In this document: positions 1 through 8,513 of the stretch, one piece after another
Numbering within the stretch: the stretch's first letter is position 1
How the letters are laid out: the number at the start of each line of letters is the position of its first letter
Source of the DNA: Bacteroidales bacterium
GTDB taxonomy: Bacteria > Bacteroidota > Bacteroidia > Bacteroidales > PXBB01
Length of the DNA: 64,000 nt
Direction of reading: 5' to 3'
Assembly: GCA_028698995.1 (NCBI GenBank)
Contig: JAQVVM010000012.1
Coordinates: forward strand, 1-64,000
Translations under genes and position numbers: made by a program
Notes under the pieces: generated by a model
What the model saw: only the letters and a program-made list of their open reading frames with translations
Told to the model about the DNA's origin: nothing
Databases searched by the model: none

Positions 1-112
1 CCAACGAGTGAGGGTGTTGTATTTAAATTCGTCAAAGAATCCATCCCCGAACGGCTTTGGTTGCGCCGGTAATGAAATCCGATTATTTTAGCAAATTTTT
101 AAGCAGCCTTGA
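1..112. repeat. Core repeat, copy A (cut by window start)
   Basis: The first 112 bases match the last 112 bases of the cores at 558-754 and 1141-1337, as far as I can see without mismatch, ending in AAGCAGCCTTGA. The window begins inside this copy, so the array may continue to the left. No plausible coding frame runs through it. The core is followed by a hairpin that is interrupted in this copy: after GTTACTTT at 120-127 a 47-base segment (128-174) intervenes before GTGTCAAGACAAAGTAAC. Confidence 0.85.
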
Positions 113-329
113 CTTTTGCGTTACTTTACTCACTAAACTTTTATTTTATAGGTGTTCGTGAAAGCTAAGCTTTAGTGTCAAGACAAAGTAACAAGAAATT
201 AAAAATCTTTTTTTCTCAATTATTTCCGGAATCGTTTTAGGGGCAGGCTTAAAGCCACGGTTTTGTCATGGAATTTGCATGGCTTCGCAGCAAATTCACA
301 CGCCAAAACCATTCTTTCCAATCCTTTTT

Positions 330-352
330 GCCACGGGTTAAAAACCCGTGGC
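330..352. repeat. Perfect hairpin GCCACGGGTT/AACCCGTGGC
   Basis: Ten-base perfect arms (330-339 and 343-352) around a 3-base loop. The same palindrome recurs at 926-947 and, degenerate, at 1029-1050. It is one of several dispersed hairpin types in the spacer between core copies; a further variant with CCACG/CGTGG arms lies near 437-465. There is no T-tract that would make it an ordinary terminator. Confidence 0.8.
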
Positions 353-362
353 TATTAAGATT

Positions 363-379
363 GTTCCCCTCTGGGGAAC
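363..379. repeat. Perfect hairpin GTTCCCC/GGGGAAC
   Basis: Seven-base perfect arms around TCT, 10 bases after the preceding hairpin. It recurs unchanged at 958-974, again just after the GCCACGGGTT hairpin, so the order of the hairpins is conserved between spacer copies. Confidence 0.8.
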
Positions 380-475
380 TTTGGTTTCATCACTGTAATA
401 ATTGCACGCCAAAACCAATTATCTCTTTTCTTTATACCACGCGTTACGCTTTGCTTCACCCGTGGCAATACATAT

Positions 476-494
476 GGCAGTCCTCCGGACTGCC
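476..494. repeat. Perfect hairpin GGCAGTCC/GGACTGCC
   Basis: Eight-base perfect arms with loop TCC. The second spacer has a 16-base uninterrupted palindrome of the same type at 1061-1076, and a shorter relative (AGTCC TAC GGACT) sits at 24448-24460 in a separate intergenic region. This shows the family is dispersed and not confined to this array. Confidence 0.8.
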
Positions 495-557
495 TTTTAG
501 CACACTACAAATCTAAAAAGATAGAAAGAATCATTTGGCATTCACGTTTACGAAGCG

Positions 558-754
558 CGAAAACGGCCTTTTAAAAATTTGCGTTAAAATTGAGGATTTC
601 ATTACACAACATAAAAATCAATTTTTTAGGTAATTAAAGCAACCAACGAGTGAGGGTGTTGTATTTAAATTCGTCAAAGAATCCATCCCCGAACGGCTTT
701 GGTTGCGCCGGTAATGAAATCCGATTATTTTAGCAAATTTTTAAGCAGCCTTGA
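558..754. repeat. Core repeat, copy B (197 bp)
   Basis: The 197-base stretch starting CGAAAACGGCC and ending AAGCAGCCTTGA appears identical by eye to 1141-1337 (offset 583). Its right part (643-754) equals copy A. The spacers between cores have diverged much more than the cores. No open frame of gene-like quality is present. Confidence 0.9.
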
Positions 755-761
755 CTTTTGC

Positions 762-787
762 GTTACTTTGTGTCAAGACAAAGTAAC
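762..787. repeat. Core-distal hairpin, copy B
   Basis: Perfect 10-base arms GTTACTTTGT and ACAAAGTAAC around GTCAAG, starting 7 bases after the core. The equivalent hairpin after copy C (1345-1370) has different arm sequences but the same arm and loop lengths; after copy A the stem is split by 47 bases. Confidence 0.8.
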
Positions 788-925
788 AAGAAATTAAAAA
801 TCTTTTTTTCTCAATTATTTCCGGAATCGTTTTAGGGGCAGGCTTAAAGCCACGGTTTTGTCATGGAATTTGCATGGCTTCGCAGCAAATTCACACGCCA
901 AAACCAATTTCTTCTTTTCTTTTTG

Positions 926-947
926 CCACGGGTTGAAACCCGTGGCT
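926..947. repeat. Perfect hairpin GCCACGGGTT/AACCCGTGGC, second copy
   Basis: Same 10-base arms as 330-352 with a 2-base loop (GA). It is followed by the GTTCCCC/GGGGAAC hairpin at 958-974, as in the first spacer. Confidence 0.8.
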
Positions 948-957
948 ATTAACATTG

Positions 958-974
958 TTCCCCTCTGGGGAACT
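958..974. repeat. Perfect hairpin GTTCCCC/GGGGAAC, second copy
   Basis: Identical arms and loop to 363-379. It lies at the same relative place in the second spacer. Confidence 0.75.
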
Positions 975-1060
975 TTGGGTTAATCACTGTAATATTTGTA
1001 TGCTAAACCAATCATTTCTTTTCTTTTTGCCACGGGTTGAAACCAGCGGCAACAAACATG

Positions 1061-1076
1061 GCAGTCCTAGGACTGC
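1061..1076. repeat. 16-bp palindrome GCAGTCCTAGGACTGC
   Basis: Perfect uninterrupted palindrome; it corresponds to the looped GGCAGTCC hairpin at 476-494 of the first spacer. Confidence 0.75.
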
Positions 1077-1140
1077 TTTTTAGCGCAATAAATCTTATAA
1101 AAGGTAAAAGAAGAATTGTAGCACTATTGTTAACGAAGAC

Positions 1141-1337
1141 CGAAAACGGCCTTTTAAAAATTTGCGTTAAAATTGAGGATTTCATTACACAACATAAAAA
1201 TCAATTTTTTAGGTAATTAAAGCAACCAACGAGTGAGGGTGTTGTATTTAAATTCGTCAAAGAATCCATCCCCGAACGGCTTTGGTTGCGCCGGTAATGA
1301 AATCCGATTATTTTAGCAAATTTTTAAGCAGCCTTGA
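1141..1337. repeat. Core repeat, copy C (197 bp)
   Basis: Third copy, identical by eye to 558-754. It is the last copy: beyond it comes only its distal hairpin (1345-1370), then about 340 bases of AT-rich DNA up to recG in which I see no gene, repeat or RNA apart from the recG promoter element. Confidence 0.9.
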
Positions 1338-1344
1338 TCTTTTG

Positions 1345-1370
1345 GTCCTTTTGGATCAAACCAAAAGGAC
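1345..1370. repeat. Core-distal hairpin, copy C
   Basis: Perfect 10-base arms GTCCTTTTGG and CCAAAAGGAC around ATCAAA. It occupies the same place relative to the core as 762-787, with equal arm and loop length but different sequence. Confidence 0.8.
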
Positions 1371-1687
1371 AAGAAAGACATAAAACAGCTTTTTATGTTC
1401 GTTTGCGGCAGAATTAATTTTTTATAAAATTAAAATGTTGATAATAAGCAAATTAATAAAATATTTAAATTTAGGGTGGACAAGTCAGGAGCATCATTAG
1501 CCACTCTTTTGTATTATATCTGGATTTTTATGGGTAGAAGGAACTAAATCTGATTCATCAATATTTCCTTTTTTTCGCAAAAGGAGTGTTCATTCATAAA
1601 AACTTAGGTCTAAAATTTTATTTTGCTTAGTTATCAAGGATTTTGTATTTTGTTTGCTAAACGTTTTTAAAATTGATTAAAGATTAT

Positions 1688-1695
1688 TAGCTTTG
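1688..1695 (+). promoter_or_regulatory. -7 element TAGCTTTG before recG
   Basis: Matches the Bacteroidota -7 consensus TAnnTTTG, 19 bases before the recG start and followed by C as in several other starts of this window. A convincing -33 TTTG is not visible. Assignment rests on the motif and its position only. Confidence 0.5.
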
Positions 1696-1714
1696 CATAT
1701 AAACAATTCCTTTT

Positions 1715-3817
1715 ATGAGCCATATTTTAGATACACCGATAAATTTTCTTAAAGGTGTTGGTGAGCAGAAAGCAGAACTGCTTAAAAAGGAATTGGGTAT
1801 TTTTTATTTCCGCGACCTTTTGCATCATTATCCTTTTCGCTATGTAGATAAATCACAGTTTTATAAGGTAAATGAAATCAAGGATGAAAATTTTTACTAT
1901 CAGCTTAAAGGATACATAAGAGATTTTCAAACAATAGGTCATAAACAATCTCAGCGTATCACAGCTGTTTTTTACGATGAAACCGGTGAAGTTGAATTGC
2001 TATGGTTTAAAGGTCTTAAATGGATTAAAGAATTTGTAAAATCCGGACAGGTTTACACAATTTATGGAAAACCCAAAAGCTTCAGGGGCGTATTCAGTTT
2101 TGTTCATCCTGAACTTGAAATTTATGAGCCTCAAAAGACCACCAATATGATTCAGTTTGAGTCTGTTTACAACTCTACTGAAAAACTTAAAGCCAATTTT
2201 CTTGACAGCAAAGGCTTAAGAAAGCTTTGTTATCAGTTGTTTGAAAAAATTGACGGTCGTATTGAAGAGAATTTATCAGCAGAGGTGTTGGCTTTAACAA
2301 AATTTCCTTCAAAAGCCGAAGCACTCAGAATGATACATTTTCCTCAGAACCAAAATGATTTCTTAAAAGCAAGACAGAGATTGGTTTTTGAAGAATTTTT
2401 CTTTTTTGGGTTGAAACTGCTCTTATCACGCAATTTGAGGGATAAAAATGTCAAAGGTTTTGTATTTGAGAGTGTTGGCGATTACCTGACAACTTTTTAT
2501 AAAAATAACCTTCCCTTTGAACTCACTAATGCCCAGAAGAGAGTAATTAAGGAAATGCGAAAGGATATGGCCACAGGCCGGCAGATGAACAGGTTGTTAC
2601 AAGGGGATGTGGGAAGTGGAAAAACCCTCGTAGCTCTTATGCTCATGCTCATTGCTGCTGATAATGGCTTTCAATCATGTCTGATGGCCCCGACTGAAAT
2701 ACTTGCCCAACAACATTTTAACAGTTTTCAAAAATTTCTTGCTAATCTAGGTATTCAAATTAATTTGCTTACAGGCTCTACTAAAGCTAAGGAAAGAAGA
2801 GAAATTCATGACAGCCTTCTAACCGGAAAAACCCATATCTTAATTGGTACCCATGCGCTTATTGAGTCTGCTGTTCAGTTTAATAACCTGGGATTTGTTG
2901 TAATTGATGAACAACATCGTTTTGGTGTAGCTCAAAGAGCCAAATTATGGCAAAAAAATTCAATACCACCACATGTTTTGGTTATGACAGCCACACCTAT
3001 TCCACGGACACTTGCTATGACCGTTTACGGAGACCTTGATGTATCCCAGCTTGATGAATTACCACCAGGTAGAAAACCTATTAAAACCCACCATGTTTAT
3101 GAATCATCCAGACTCAGGGTTTTTGAATTTATACGAAAAACTGTCAAAAGAGGAAAACAAGTCTATGTCGTCTATCCGCTTATTGAGGAATCTGAAACCC
3201 TCGACCTGAATTTCCTTATGGATGGTTTTGAAAGTATTTCCCGCTCATTTCCATTACCTGAATATGCCGTTAGTATTGTCCATGGTAAAATGAAAGCTGC
3301 TGATAAAGAATATGAAATGATGCGCTTTGCTAAAGGCGAAACTGATATCATGGTTGCCACTACAGTGATTGAAGTAGGAGTGGATGTCCCTAATGCATCA
3401 GTCATGGTTATTGAAAATGCCGAACGTTTTGGCCTGGCGCAACTCCACCAACTCAGAGGTAGAGTGGGGAGGGGAGATGATGAGTCAAATTGTATCCTTA
3501 TTACTTCCGATAAAATTTCAGCCGATGGATTGAAAAGAGTTAAAGCCATGACTGATACTAATGACGGCTTTAGAATAGCCGAACTTGATTTGACCCTCAG
3601 AGGAGGAGGTGATATTCAGGGGCTCAGGCAAAGTGGTATGCCCGAGTTTAAAATTGCCGATATTTTTAGGGATGAAAAAATGCTCAAATATGCCAAAAGT
3701 GTAGCAGAAAGTGTGCTTGCCAAAGATAATCTGTTATCCCTTCCACATAACGCAATGTTGCTTAACTATCTTAAGCAAACATCATATGGCAATAAGCAAT
3801 GGAGCAGAATAAGTTAG
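1715..3817 (+). CDS. recG: ATP-dependent DNA helicase RecG
   Basis: Superfamily 2 helicase that remodels stalled forks and Holliday junctions. The 700-residue length is normal for RecG. The N-terminal wedge/OB region carries the helix-hairpin-like start (FLKGVGEQKAELLKKELGI). The helicase core shows Walker A GDVGSGKT (residues 297-304), the DEQHR box (398-402), TATPIPRTLAMT, and the C-terminal ATTVIEVGVDVPNA and QLRGRVGRG motifs typical of RecG. The ATG at 1715 directly precedes the conserved N-terminus; there is no Shine-Dalgarno sequence, as usual in this phylum. It is probably monocistronic: the next gene starts 102 bases later behind its own -7 element. Confidence 0.97.
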   Translation: MSHILDTPINFLKGVGEQKAELLKKELGIFYFRDLLHHYPFRYVDKSQFYKVNEIKDENFYYQLKGYIRDFQTIGHKQSQRITAVFYDETGEVELLWFKGLKWIKEFVKSGQVYTIYGKPKSFRGVFSFVHPELEIYEPQKTTNMIQFESVYNSTEKLKANFLDSKGLRKLCYQLFEKIDGRIEENLSAEVLALTKFPSKAEALRMIHFPQNQNDFLKARQRLVFEEFFFFGLKLLLSRNLRDKNVKGFVFESVGDYLTTFYKNNLPFELTNAQKRVIKEMRKDMATGRQMNRLLQGDVGSGKTLVALMLMLIAADNGFQSCLMAPTEILAQQHFNSFQKFLANLGIQINLLTGSTKAKERREIHDSLLTGKTHILIGTHALIESAVQFNNLGFVVIDEQHRFGVAQRAKLWQKNSIPPHVLVMTATPIPRTLAMTVYGDLDVSQLDELPPGRKPIKTHHVYESSRLRVFEFIRKTVKRGKQVYVVYPLIEESETLDLNFLMDGFESISRSFPLPEYAVSIVHGKMKAADKEYEMMRFAKGETDIMVATTVIEVGVDVPNASVMVIENAERFGLAQLHQLRGRVGRGDDESNCILITSDKISADGLKRVKAMTDTNDGFRIAELDLTLRGGGDIQGLRQSGMPEFKIADIFRDEKMLKYAKSVAESVLAKDNLLSLPHNAMLLNYLKQTSYGNKQWSRIS

Positions 3818-3885
3818 TAAATTTTATTACTGGTTAAATTTTGTTAATATTTAAAATCATTCTAAATAGCAATTGGCTTATTTAT

Positions 3886-3893
3886 TAATTTTG
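3886..3893 (+). promoter_or_regulatory. -7 element TAATTTTG before the TonB receptor gene
   Basis: TAnnTTTG match followed by C, 26 bases before the start codon at 3920. No clear -33 element at the expected spacing. Confidence 0.45.
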
Positions 3894-3919
3894 CAACTCA
3901 CATTTTAATAGTTTAAATT

Positions 3920-6319
3920 ATGAAAAAATATATATTATTTTCAGTTTTATTAATAATGCAAGTTTCTTTTGAGAACATGGTCTTCAGTCAGAATGGAACC
4001 ATTAAAGGCAGGGTATTTAATGTTTCCAATAATGAAGGAATTCCTTTCGCCAATATTGTGATTTTTGGAACCAATATTGGCTCAACCTCAGATTTTGATG
4101 GCAATTTCATTTTTGCAGGTATTGAACCGGGCTTTCTCCGACTAGCAGTGTCATCTATAGGTTATGAACAATACGTTACTGAAGAGTTCATGGTAACAAA
4201 TCAAAGAACCTTTGAAATTGATATACCCCTAAAAGAAACCCAGATAAGTTTAGAAGAAGTTGTTATCAAGGCTTCACCATTTGCAAGGAGTGATGAAAGT
4301 CCTGTTTCAATGCGTCGTATAGGTATTCAGGAGATTGAAAAAAATCCGGGAGGAAACAGGGACATTTCAAAGGTTATACAATCTTTACCCGGTGTGGCTG
4401 CCACTGTATCTTTTCGTAATGATGTCATTATCAGAGGGGGAGGTGCCAATGAAAATCGTTTTTACTTAGATGGTATTGAAATTCCTAATATCAATCACTT
4501 CGCAACACAGGGTGCATCTGGTGGACCAGTAGGAATAATCAATGTTGATTTTTTAAGAGAAGTTGAAATGTACACAGGCGCTTTCCCTGCCAATAGAGGT
4601 AATGCTGTAAGTTCAATATTTGAATTTAAACTTTTAGATGGTTCTACTGAACAGCGTAATGTAAGGGCAACAGTAGGTGCTTCTGACTTGGCACTGACAT
4701 ACAATGGCCCTGTTTTACCAAAAACGACTCTTATAGCATCAGTCAGGCGCTCATACCTGCAGTTTCTTTTTTCTGCCATTGGCTTACCTTTTCTACCTGC
4801 ATATAATGATTTTCAGTTCAAAACCAAAACTAAATTTGATAATAAAAGAGAACTGACCCTTCTGGGTATCGGTGCCATTGACCAGTTCAAGCTTAATCTT
4901 AATGCAAATGAAACAGAGGAACAACGCTACATACTTTCATACCTGCCTGTAAGTGAGCAGTGGAATTATACCGTTGGTGCAAACTATAAAGTTTTTAAAG
5001 GCAATGGCTTTCATACTTTTGTTTTAAGCAGAAATATGCTCAGAAATTTTTCTTATAAATACCCCGATAACAATGAGTCTCTACCTAGAACATATGATTA
5101 TGTTTCTGATGAAATCGAAAATAAACTGAGATATGAAAATTATTCATTGTTTGGGGATATCAAGCTTGTTTATGGTCTCGGAGGTGAATATGTTAAGTAC
5201 AATAACAAAACTTTTCAGAAAATTTTTACCAATGAAGTAACATTTAAGAACTATGCTACTGAAATTGATTTTTTTAAATGGCAGGCTTTTGCACAGGCAA
5301 GTAAACCTTTTTTGAATAATAAACTTATACTGTCATTGGGTCTCAGAGCCGATGCTAATAACTTTGACAAGAGTATGTCAAACCTACTTGATCAGATTTC
5401 TCCTCGTATTTCGGCATCTTATGCTTTAAAAGAAAATCTTTTTGTCAGTTTTAACACTGGCAGGTATTTTCAGACACCATCTTATACAACACTTGGTTTT
5501 CGTAATAATATGAATGTTCTTGTAAACAAGGAAAATAACATAAAATATATTCAGGCTGATCATATCGTTGCCGGTTTAGAGTACTTTCCATCTACATCTT
5601 CAAAAATTTCTGTTGAAGGCTTTTATAAGAATTATAGCCATTATCCCTTTTCCGTAAAGGATTCTGTGCCCCTGGGAAGTAAGTCTGCTGATTTTGGAAT
5701 TTTTGGTGATGAAGAAGTACTTTCTATAACAAAAGGCAGGGCTTATGGAGCTGAGTTCTTTTACAGAGAGACCATGTTTAAGGGATTTAACATTATTTTA
5801 TCATATACTTTTGTAAGAAGTGAATTTAAAAAATTAGATGGCCAGTATATTCCTTCTGCATGGGATAGCAGACATATTTTAAACCTGACTGCATTAAAAT
5901 CGTTACCCCGAAATTGGGATATTGGTGCCAAGTTTAAATTTTCCGGAGGTGCACCTTATACACCCTATGATATGGAGCTGTCAAGTAATAAGTTAGCATG
6001 GGATTTACAAAGAATGGGCTATTTAGATTATGACAATTTTAACAGCAAGCGTCTTTCCCCATTTCATCAACTTGATTTGCGTATAGACAAGAAATATTTT
6101 TTTAATAAATGGTCTCTAATGTTGTATTTTGATGTGCAAAATGTCTATAATTTTACATCCCAACTGGCACCCAATGTTTTATTAGATACAGATAGCAATG
6201 GTCAGCCAATTATTGAGAATCCCAATGCCCCTGTTGAAGAACAAAAATACCGTTTAAAGACAGTGAACAACGATGTAGGAACAGTGCTCCCAACTTTAGG
6301 AATAATGATTGAATTTTAA
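3920..6319 (+). CDS. TonB-dependent outer-membrane receptor with CarboxypepD_reg-like domain
   Basis: Outer-membrane active transporter of 799 residues. It starts with a signal peptide, followed by a carboxypeptidase-regulatory-like beta-sandwich (about residues 27-112, including the GKGRVF-like start GTIKGRVF and STSDFDGNF), as in many Bacteroidota TonB receptors. The plug follows (VIQSLPGV, RGGGANENRFYLDGIEIP near 155-195), then a beta-barrel ending in Phe (GIMIEF), the classic outer-membrane terminal residue. It is shorter than SusC proteins and no SusD partner follows. The lipoprotein gene starting 13 bases downstream is likely co-transcribed. The substrate cannot be read from the sequence. 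Confidence 0.92.
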   Translation: MKKYILFSVLLIMQVSFENMVFSQNGTIKGRVFNVSNNEGIPFANIVIFGTNIGSTSDFDGNFIFAGIEPGFLRLAVSSIGYEQYVTEEFMVTNQRTFEIDIPLKETQISLEEVVIKASPFARSDESPVSMRRIGIQEIEKNPGGNRDISKVIQSLPGVAATVSFRNDVIIRGGGANENRFYLDGIEIPNINHFATQGASGGPVGIINVDFLREVEMYTGAFPANRGNAVSSIFEFKLLDGSTEQRNVRATVGASDLALTYNGPVLPKTTLIASVRRSYLQFLFSAIGLPFLPAYNDFQFKTKTKFDNKRELTLLGIGAIDQFKLNLNANETEEQRYILSYLPVSEQWNYTVGANYKVFKGNGFHTFVLSRNMLRNFSYKYPDNNESLPRTYDYVSDEIENKLRYENYSLFGDIKLVYGLGGEYVKYNNKTFQKIFTNEVTFKNYATEIDFFKWQAFAQASKPFLNNKLILSLGLRADANNFDKSMSNLLDQISPRISASYALKENLFVSFNTGRYFQTPSYTTLGFRNNMNVLVNKENNIKYIQADHIVAGLEYFPSTSSKISVEGFYKNYSHYPFSVKDSVPLGSKSADFGIFGDEEVLSITKGRAYGAEFFYRETMFKGFNIILSYTFVRSEFKKLDGQYIPSAWDSRHILNLTALKSLPRNWDIGAKFKFSGGAPYTPYDMELSSNKLAWDLQRMGYLDYDNFNSKRLSPFHQLDLRIDKKYFFNKWSLMLYFDVQNVYNFTSQLAPNVLLDTDSNGQPIIENPNAPVEEQKYRLKTVNNDVGTVLPTLGIMIEF

Positions 6320-6332
6320 AAACTTTATAAAA

Positions 6333-7076
6333 ATGAAAAAAATAGTATTTTTTACAATAATTCTTTTGTTTTTGTTTGCATGTGCTTATGAATCAAGAAA
6401 GACTTCACAAGAGGGAACACCTGAAATTTTAACGACTAATTTCGAGAGTAATGGATATGAAATTCAATTGGAATTTACAAAAGGGAAGGAACACAATTAC
6501 CCTTTAATGGCCATTTGGCTTGAAGATATGGATGGAAATTATGTTCAAACATTATATGTTGCAAAATCTGTTGCAAAAGCATATTTCAGGCATGGAGACA
6601 GAAGTAGTGGAAGGTGGATGCCCGGTCCTATAAGACGTCCTGCTGCTTTACCCTACTGGGCTCATAAAAGAGGTGTTCAGGAGTCAGATGGGCTCTTTGT
6701 ACCTACTCAGGAAACTGCAATACCCGATGCTCTTACCGGTGCTACTCCCCAAGGGAATTTTGTTCTTAAAACAAAAACAGATGATAAGGATTTAAGTTCG
6801 TTTAAAATTTTATTTGAAATTAATCAATCATGGGATTGGAATAGATACTGGAACAATAGTAAATATCCTTTCGACAATGATTATAAATCTTCAAGTCAAC
6901 CGGCATTGGTATATGAAGCCATAATAAATTCTGAAAATCCTAATCAGGAAATTGAATTGAAGCTCATTGGACATAGCCACTATGCAGGAAGAACAGGTGA
7001 ACTTTTTACCGATGTGAGTACCATTACTTCAGCTTTAGATATCACAAAAAGGATCAGTGTAAAGTTAATTAACTAA
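6333..7076 (+). CDS. Putative lipoprotein, DUF2271-like
   Basis: About 247 residues beginning MKKIVFF with a lipoprotein signal (LLFLFAC, lipid-accepting Cys near residue 17). The ATG at 6333 is preferred over an in-frame TTG at 6309, which would overlap the receptor gene and spoil the signal peptide. The mature part has a beta-rich start (PLMAIWLEDMDGNYVQTLYV) and a RRPAALPYWAHKRG segment that reminds me of DUF2271 periplasmic proteins; this family call is from memory and moderate. Its close spacing to the TonB receptor suggests a role in the same uptake system. Confidence 0.7.
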   Translation: MKKIVFFTIILLFLFACAYESRKTSQEGTPEILTTNFESNGYEIQLEFTKGKEHNYPLMAIWLEDMDGNYVQTLYVAKSVAKAYFRHGDRSSGRWMPGPIRRPAALPYWAHKRGVQESDGLFVPTQETAIPDALTGATPQGNFVLKTKTDDKDLSSFKILFEINQSWDWNRYWNNSKYPFDNDYKSSSQPALVYEAIINSENPNQEIELKLIGHSHYAGRTGELFTDVSTITSALDITKRISVKLIN

Positions 7077-7079
7077 CTG

Positions 7080-7865
7080 TTAATTCCGTATCTTTTCTAA
7101 TGATTCTTTTGTGCGGATAAAAATTTGTTTGTATCCCAATTCTAAGAGTTCTGTTTGTTTCACAGCTGCTTCTTCTCGGGTGTAAACATCAGGCAATACA
7201 AAGCGTTTAATGCCATCCTTGCAATTGACAACTACAATATCCGGAACCTTTTCAAAATAGCGCATACTCATATTGCCAGCGCCAAGTTGAATCACATACT
7301 GATTTGTAGTTTCGGTACTTTGTTGTATGACAGTTACCCTATTATCATGGACAATAACATTTTCAGTTTGTGTTGTTGTTGCTGTTGTTTCTGTTGTTGT
7401 TTCATGAGTTTCCTGGGTTTCCTGAGAAACCTGTACCGGTGCAGGAATAATATTCTGAGAGGTTGCATTTGAAACAGTATTTCTTGATACTTCAACTTCA
7501 AAACCCAATAATCTGTATGACTCTACAACTTTTTGAACAGATAATTCTCTTACGCTTTCTGATAAAATTGCAAATGAATCTGCTTGGGCTATAAATGAGT
7601 AAGCTGTGGTATAGTAGCTTTCAAGTTTGCTTAAATTCTGACTAAAATTTGTATTAGGATTGTTTTGAATGTAATTACTTATAGAGCGGGCACTGTCAAG
7701 GTATTTTACACCTTCATTATGCATAAATGCTGCCTGATTCAGATAAATAGTTGATTTTTCTTCAAGAATTTTTGACTCATCCATAAGTCTTTCCGGTTGT
7801 GTAATTTGGGAATAAACACAACAATAGAAAACACAAAAAAGAAATATTAAAATTCCTTTATTCAT
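7080..7865 (-). CDS. Secreted protein with C-terminal SPOR-like domain
   Basis: 261 residues with a signal peptide (ILIFLFCVFYCCVYSQ). A helical, coiled-coil-like stretch (about 22-125) is followed by a Thr/Glu/Gln-rich low-complexity linker (about 145-175) and an 80-residue C-terminal domain (YVIQLGAG..., VFVLPDVYTREEA-like section, ELGYKQIFIRTK) that resembles SPOR peptidoglycan-binding repeats. Probably periplasmic or envelope-attached. Its end lies only 3 bases from the convergent lipoprotein gene. Family assignment is by pattern only. Confidence 0.65.
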   Translation of the reverse strand: MNKGILIFLFCVFYCCVYSQITQPERLMDESKILEEKSTIYLNQAAFMHNEGVKYLDSARSISNYIQNNPNTNFSQNLSKLESYYTTAYSFIAQADSFAILSESVRELSVQKVVESYRLLGFEVEVSRNTVSNATSQNIIPAPVQVSQETQETHETTTETTATTTQTENVIVHDNRVTVIQQSTETTNQYVIQLGAGNMSMRYFEKVPDIVVVNCKDGIKRFVLPDVYTREEAAVKQTELLELGYKQIFIRTKESLEKIRN

Positions 7866-7897
7866 TGAAATTTACAGTAAATAATACTATATATATA

Positions 7898-7931
7898 AAT
7901 TAAGCCGGTAATGTGAATTACCGACTTAATT
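7898..7931 (-). terminator. Hairpin after the kor operon
   Basis: Fifteen-base arms AATTAAGCCGGTAAT and ATTACCGACTTAATT around GTGA; the single mismatch becomes a G-U pair in the minus-strand RNA. It lies in the 84-base gap after korC and before the SPOR-like gene. The following tract is AU-rich but not pure U, so termination may be leaky. Confidence 0.55.
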
Positions 7932-7949
7932 AAAAAAAATATTACAAAT

Positions 7950-8501
7950 TTATACCAAATGAGTTGGTTTAATTATCTCCATTCCTTTACGGATGGCTTG
8001 TTCATTCAAGGGAATCAATCTATGGTATCTTTCCGGAAGAACCTTCGATAGTCCTTTGAGAATGTTTTCAAGTTCAATAATCGGTTTTATTTTAAGAAAA
8101 CCACCCAAAACAATCATGTTCATGATTTTGGTGTTGTTCATTTTTATGGCTTCTTCAGATGCTTCCATCATATAGACATTGATATCTTTTCTAATGGGGT
8201 GTCTTGTAATTCCATTACTATCGTAAATAAGCAAACCACCTGGTTTTACCTTTGATTCAAATTTATCCATCGAAGGTTGATTAAGAACAATGGCAGTATC
8301 ATACACATTGACAATGGGTGAGCTTATTTTATCATCGCTGATAATAGCTGTACAATTGGCAGTGCCGCCTCTCATTTCAGGACCGTATGATGGAAACCAT
8401 GTTACTTCTTTGTTCTGCATAACTCCGGAATAGCAAAGAATCTGTCCCATTGACAAAACACCTTGTCCACCAAAACCTGCTATAATAATTTCTTCTGTCA
8501 T
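7950..8501 (-). CDS. korC: 2-oxoacid:ferredoxin oxidoreductase, gamma subunit
   Basis: 183-residue catalytic gamma subunit of the ferredoxin-dependent 2-oxoacid oxidoreductases, beginning IIIAGFGGQGVLSMG, the family signature (residues 5-19), and continuing with SYGPEMRGGTANC. It works with the alpha and beta subunits encoded immediately upstream, decarboxylating a 2-oxoacid to acyl-CoA while reducing ferredoxin. Last gene of a four-gene operon; 12 bases follow the beta-subunit stop. Whether the substrate is 2-oxoglutarate (Kor) or branched-chain 2-oxoacids (Vor) cannot be settled by eye. Confidence 0.9.
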   Translation of the reverse strand: MTEEIIIAGFGGQGVLSMGQILCYSGVMQNKEVTWFPSYGPEMRGGTANCTAIISDDKISSPIVNVYDTAIVLNQPSMDKFESKVKPGGLLIYDSNGITRHPIRKDINVYMMEASEEAIKMNNTKIMNMIVLGGFLKIKPIIELENILKGLSKVLPERYHRLIPLNEQAIRKGMEIIKPTHLV

Positions 8502-8513
8502 AATTATTAATTT

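Noticed and set aside
268-516. 82-codon open frame in the repeat array
   Set aside because: It reads straight through the dispersed hairpins (GCCACGGGTT, GTTCCCC, GGCAGTCC) and has no coding character; it is a by-product of the repeats.
1-1380. Possible CRISPR array
   Set aside because: Repeats are 197 bases long with about 380-450-base spacers, only three copies, and no cas genes nearby.
3172-3549. Minus-strand open frame inside recG
   Set aside because: It lies opposite the conserved helicase motifs and has no gene features of its own.
6309-6332. TTG start for the lipoprotein gene
   Set aside because: It would overlap the receptor gene end and place extra residues before a perfect lipoprotein signal; the ATG at 6333 fits better.
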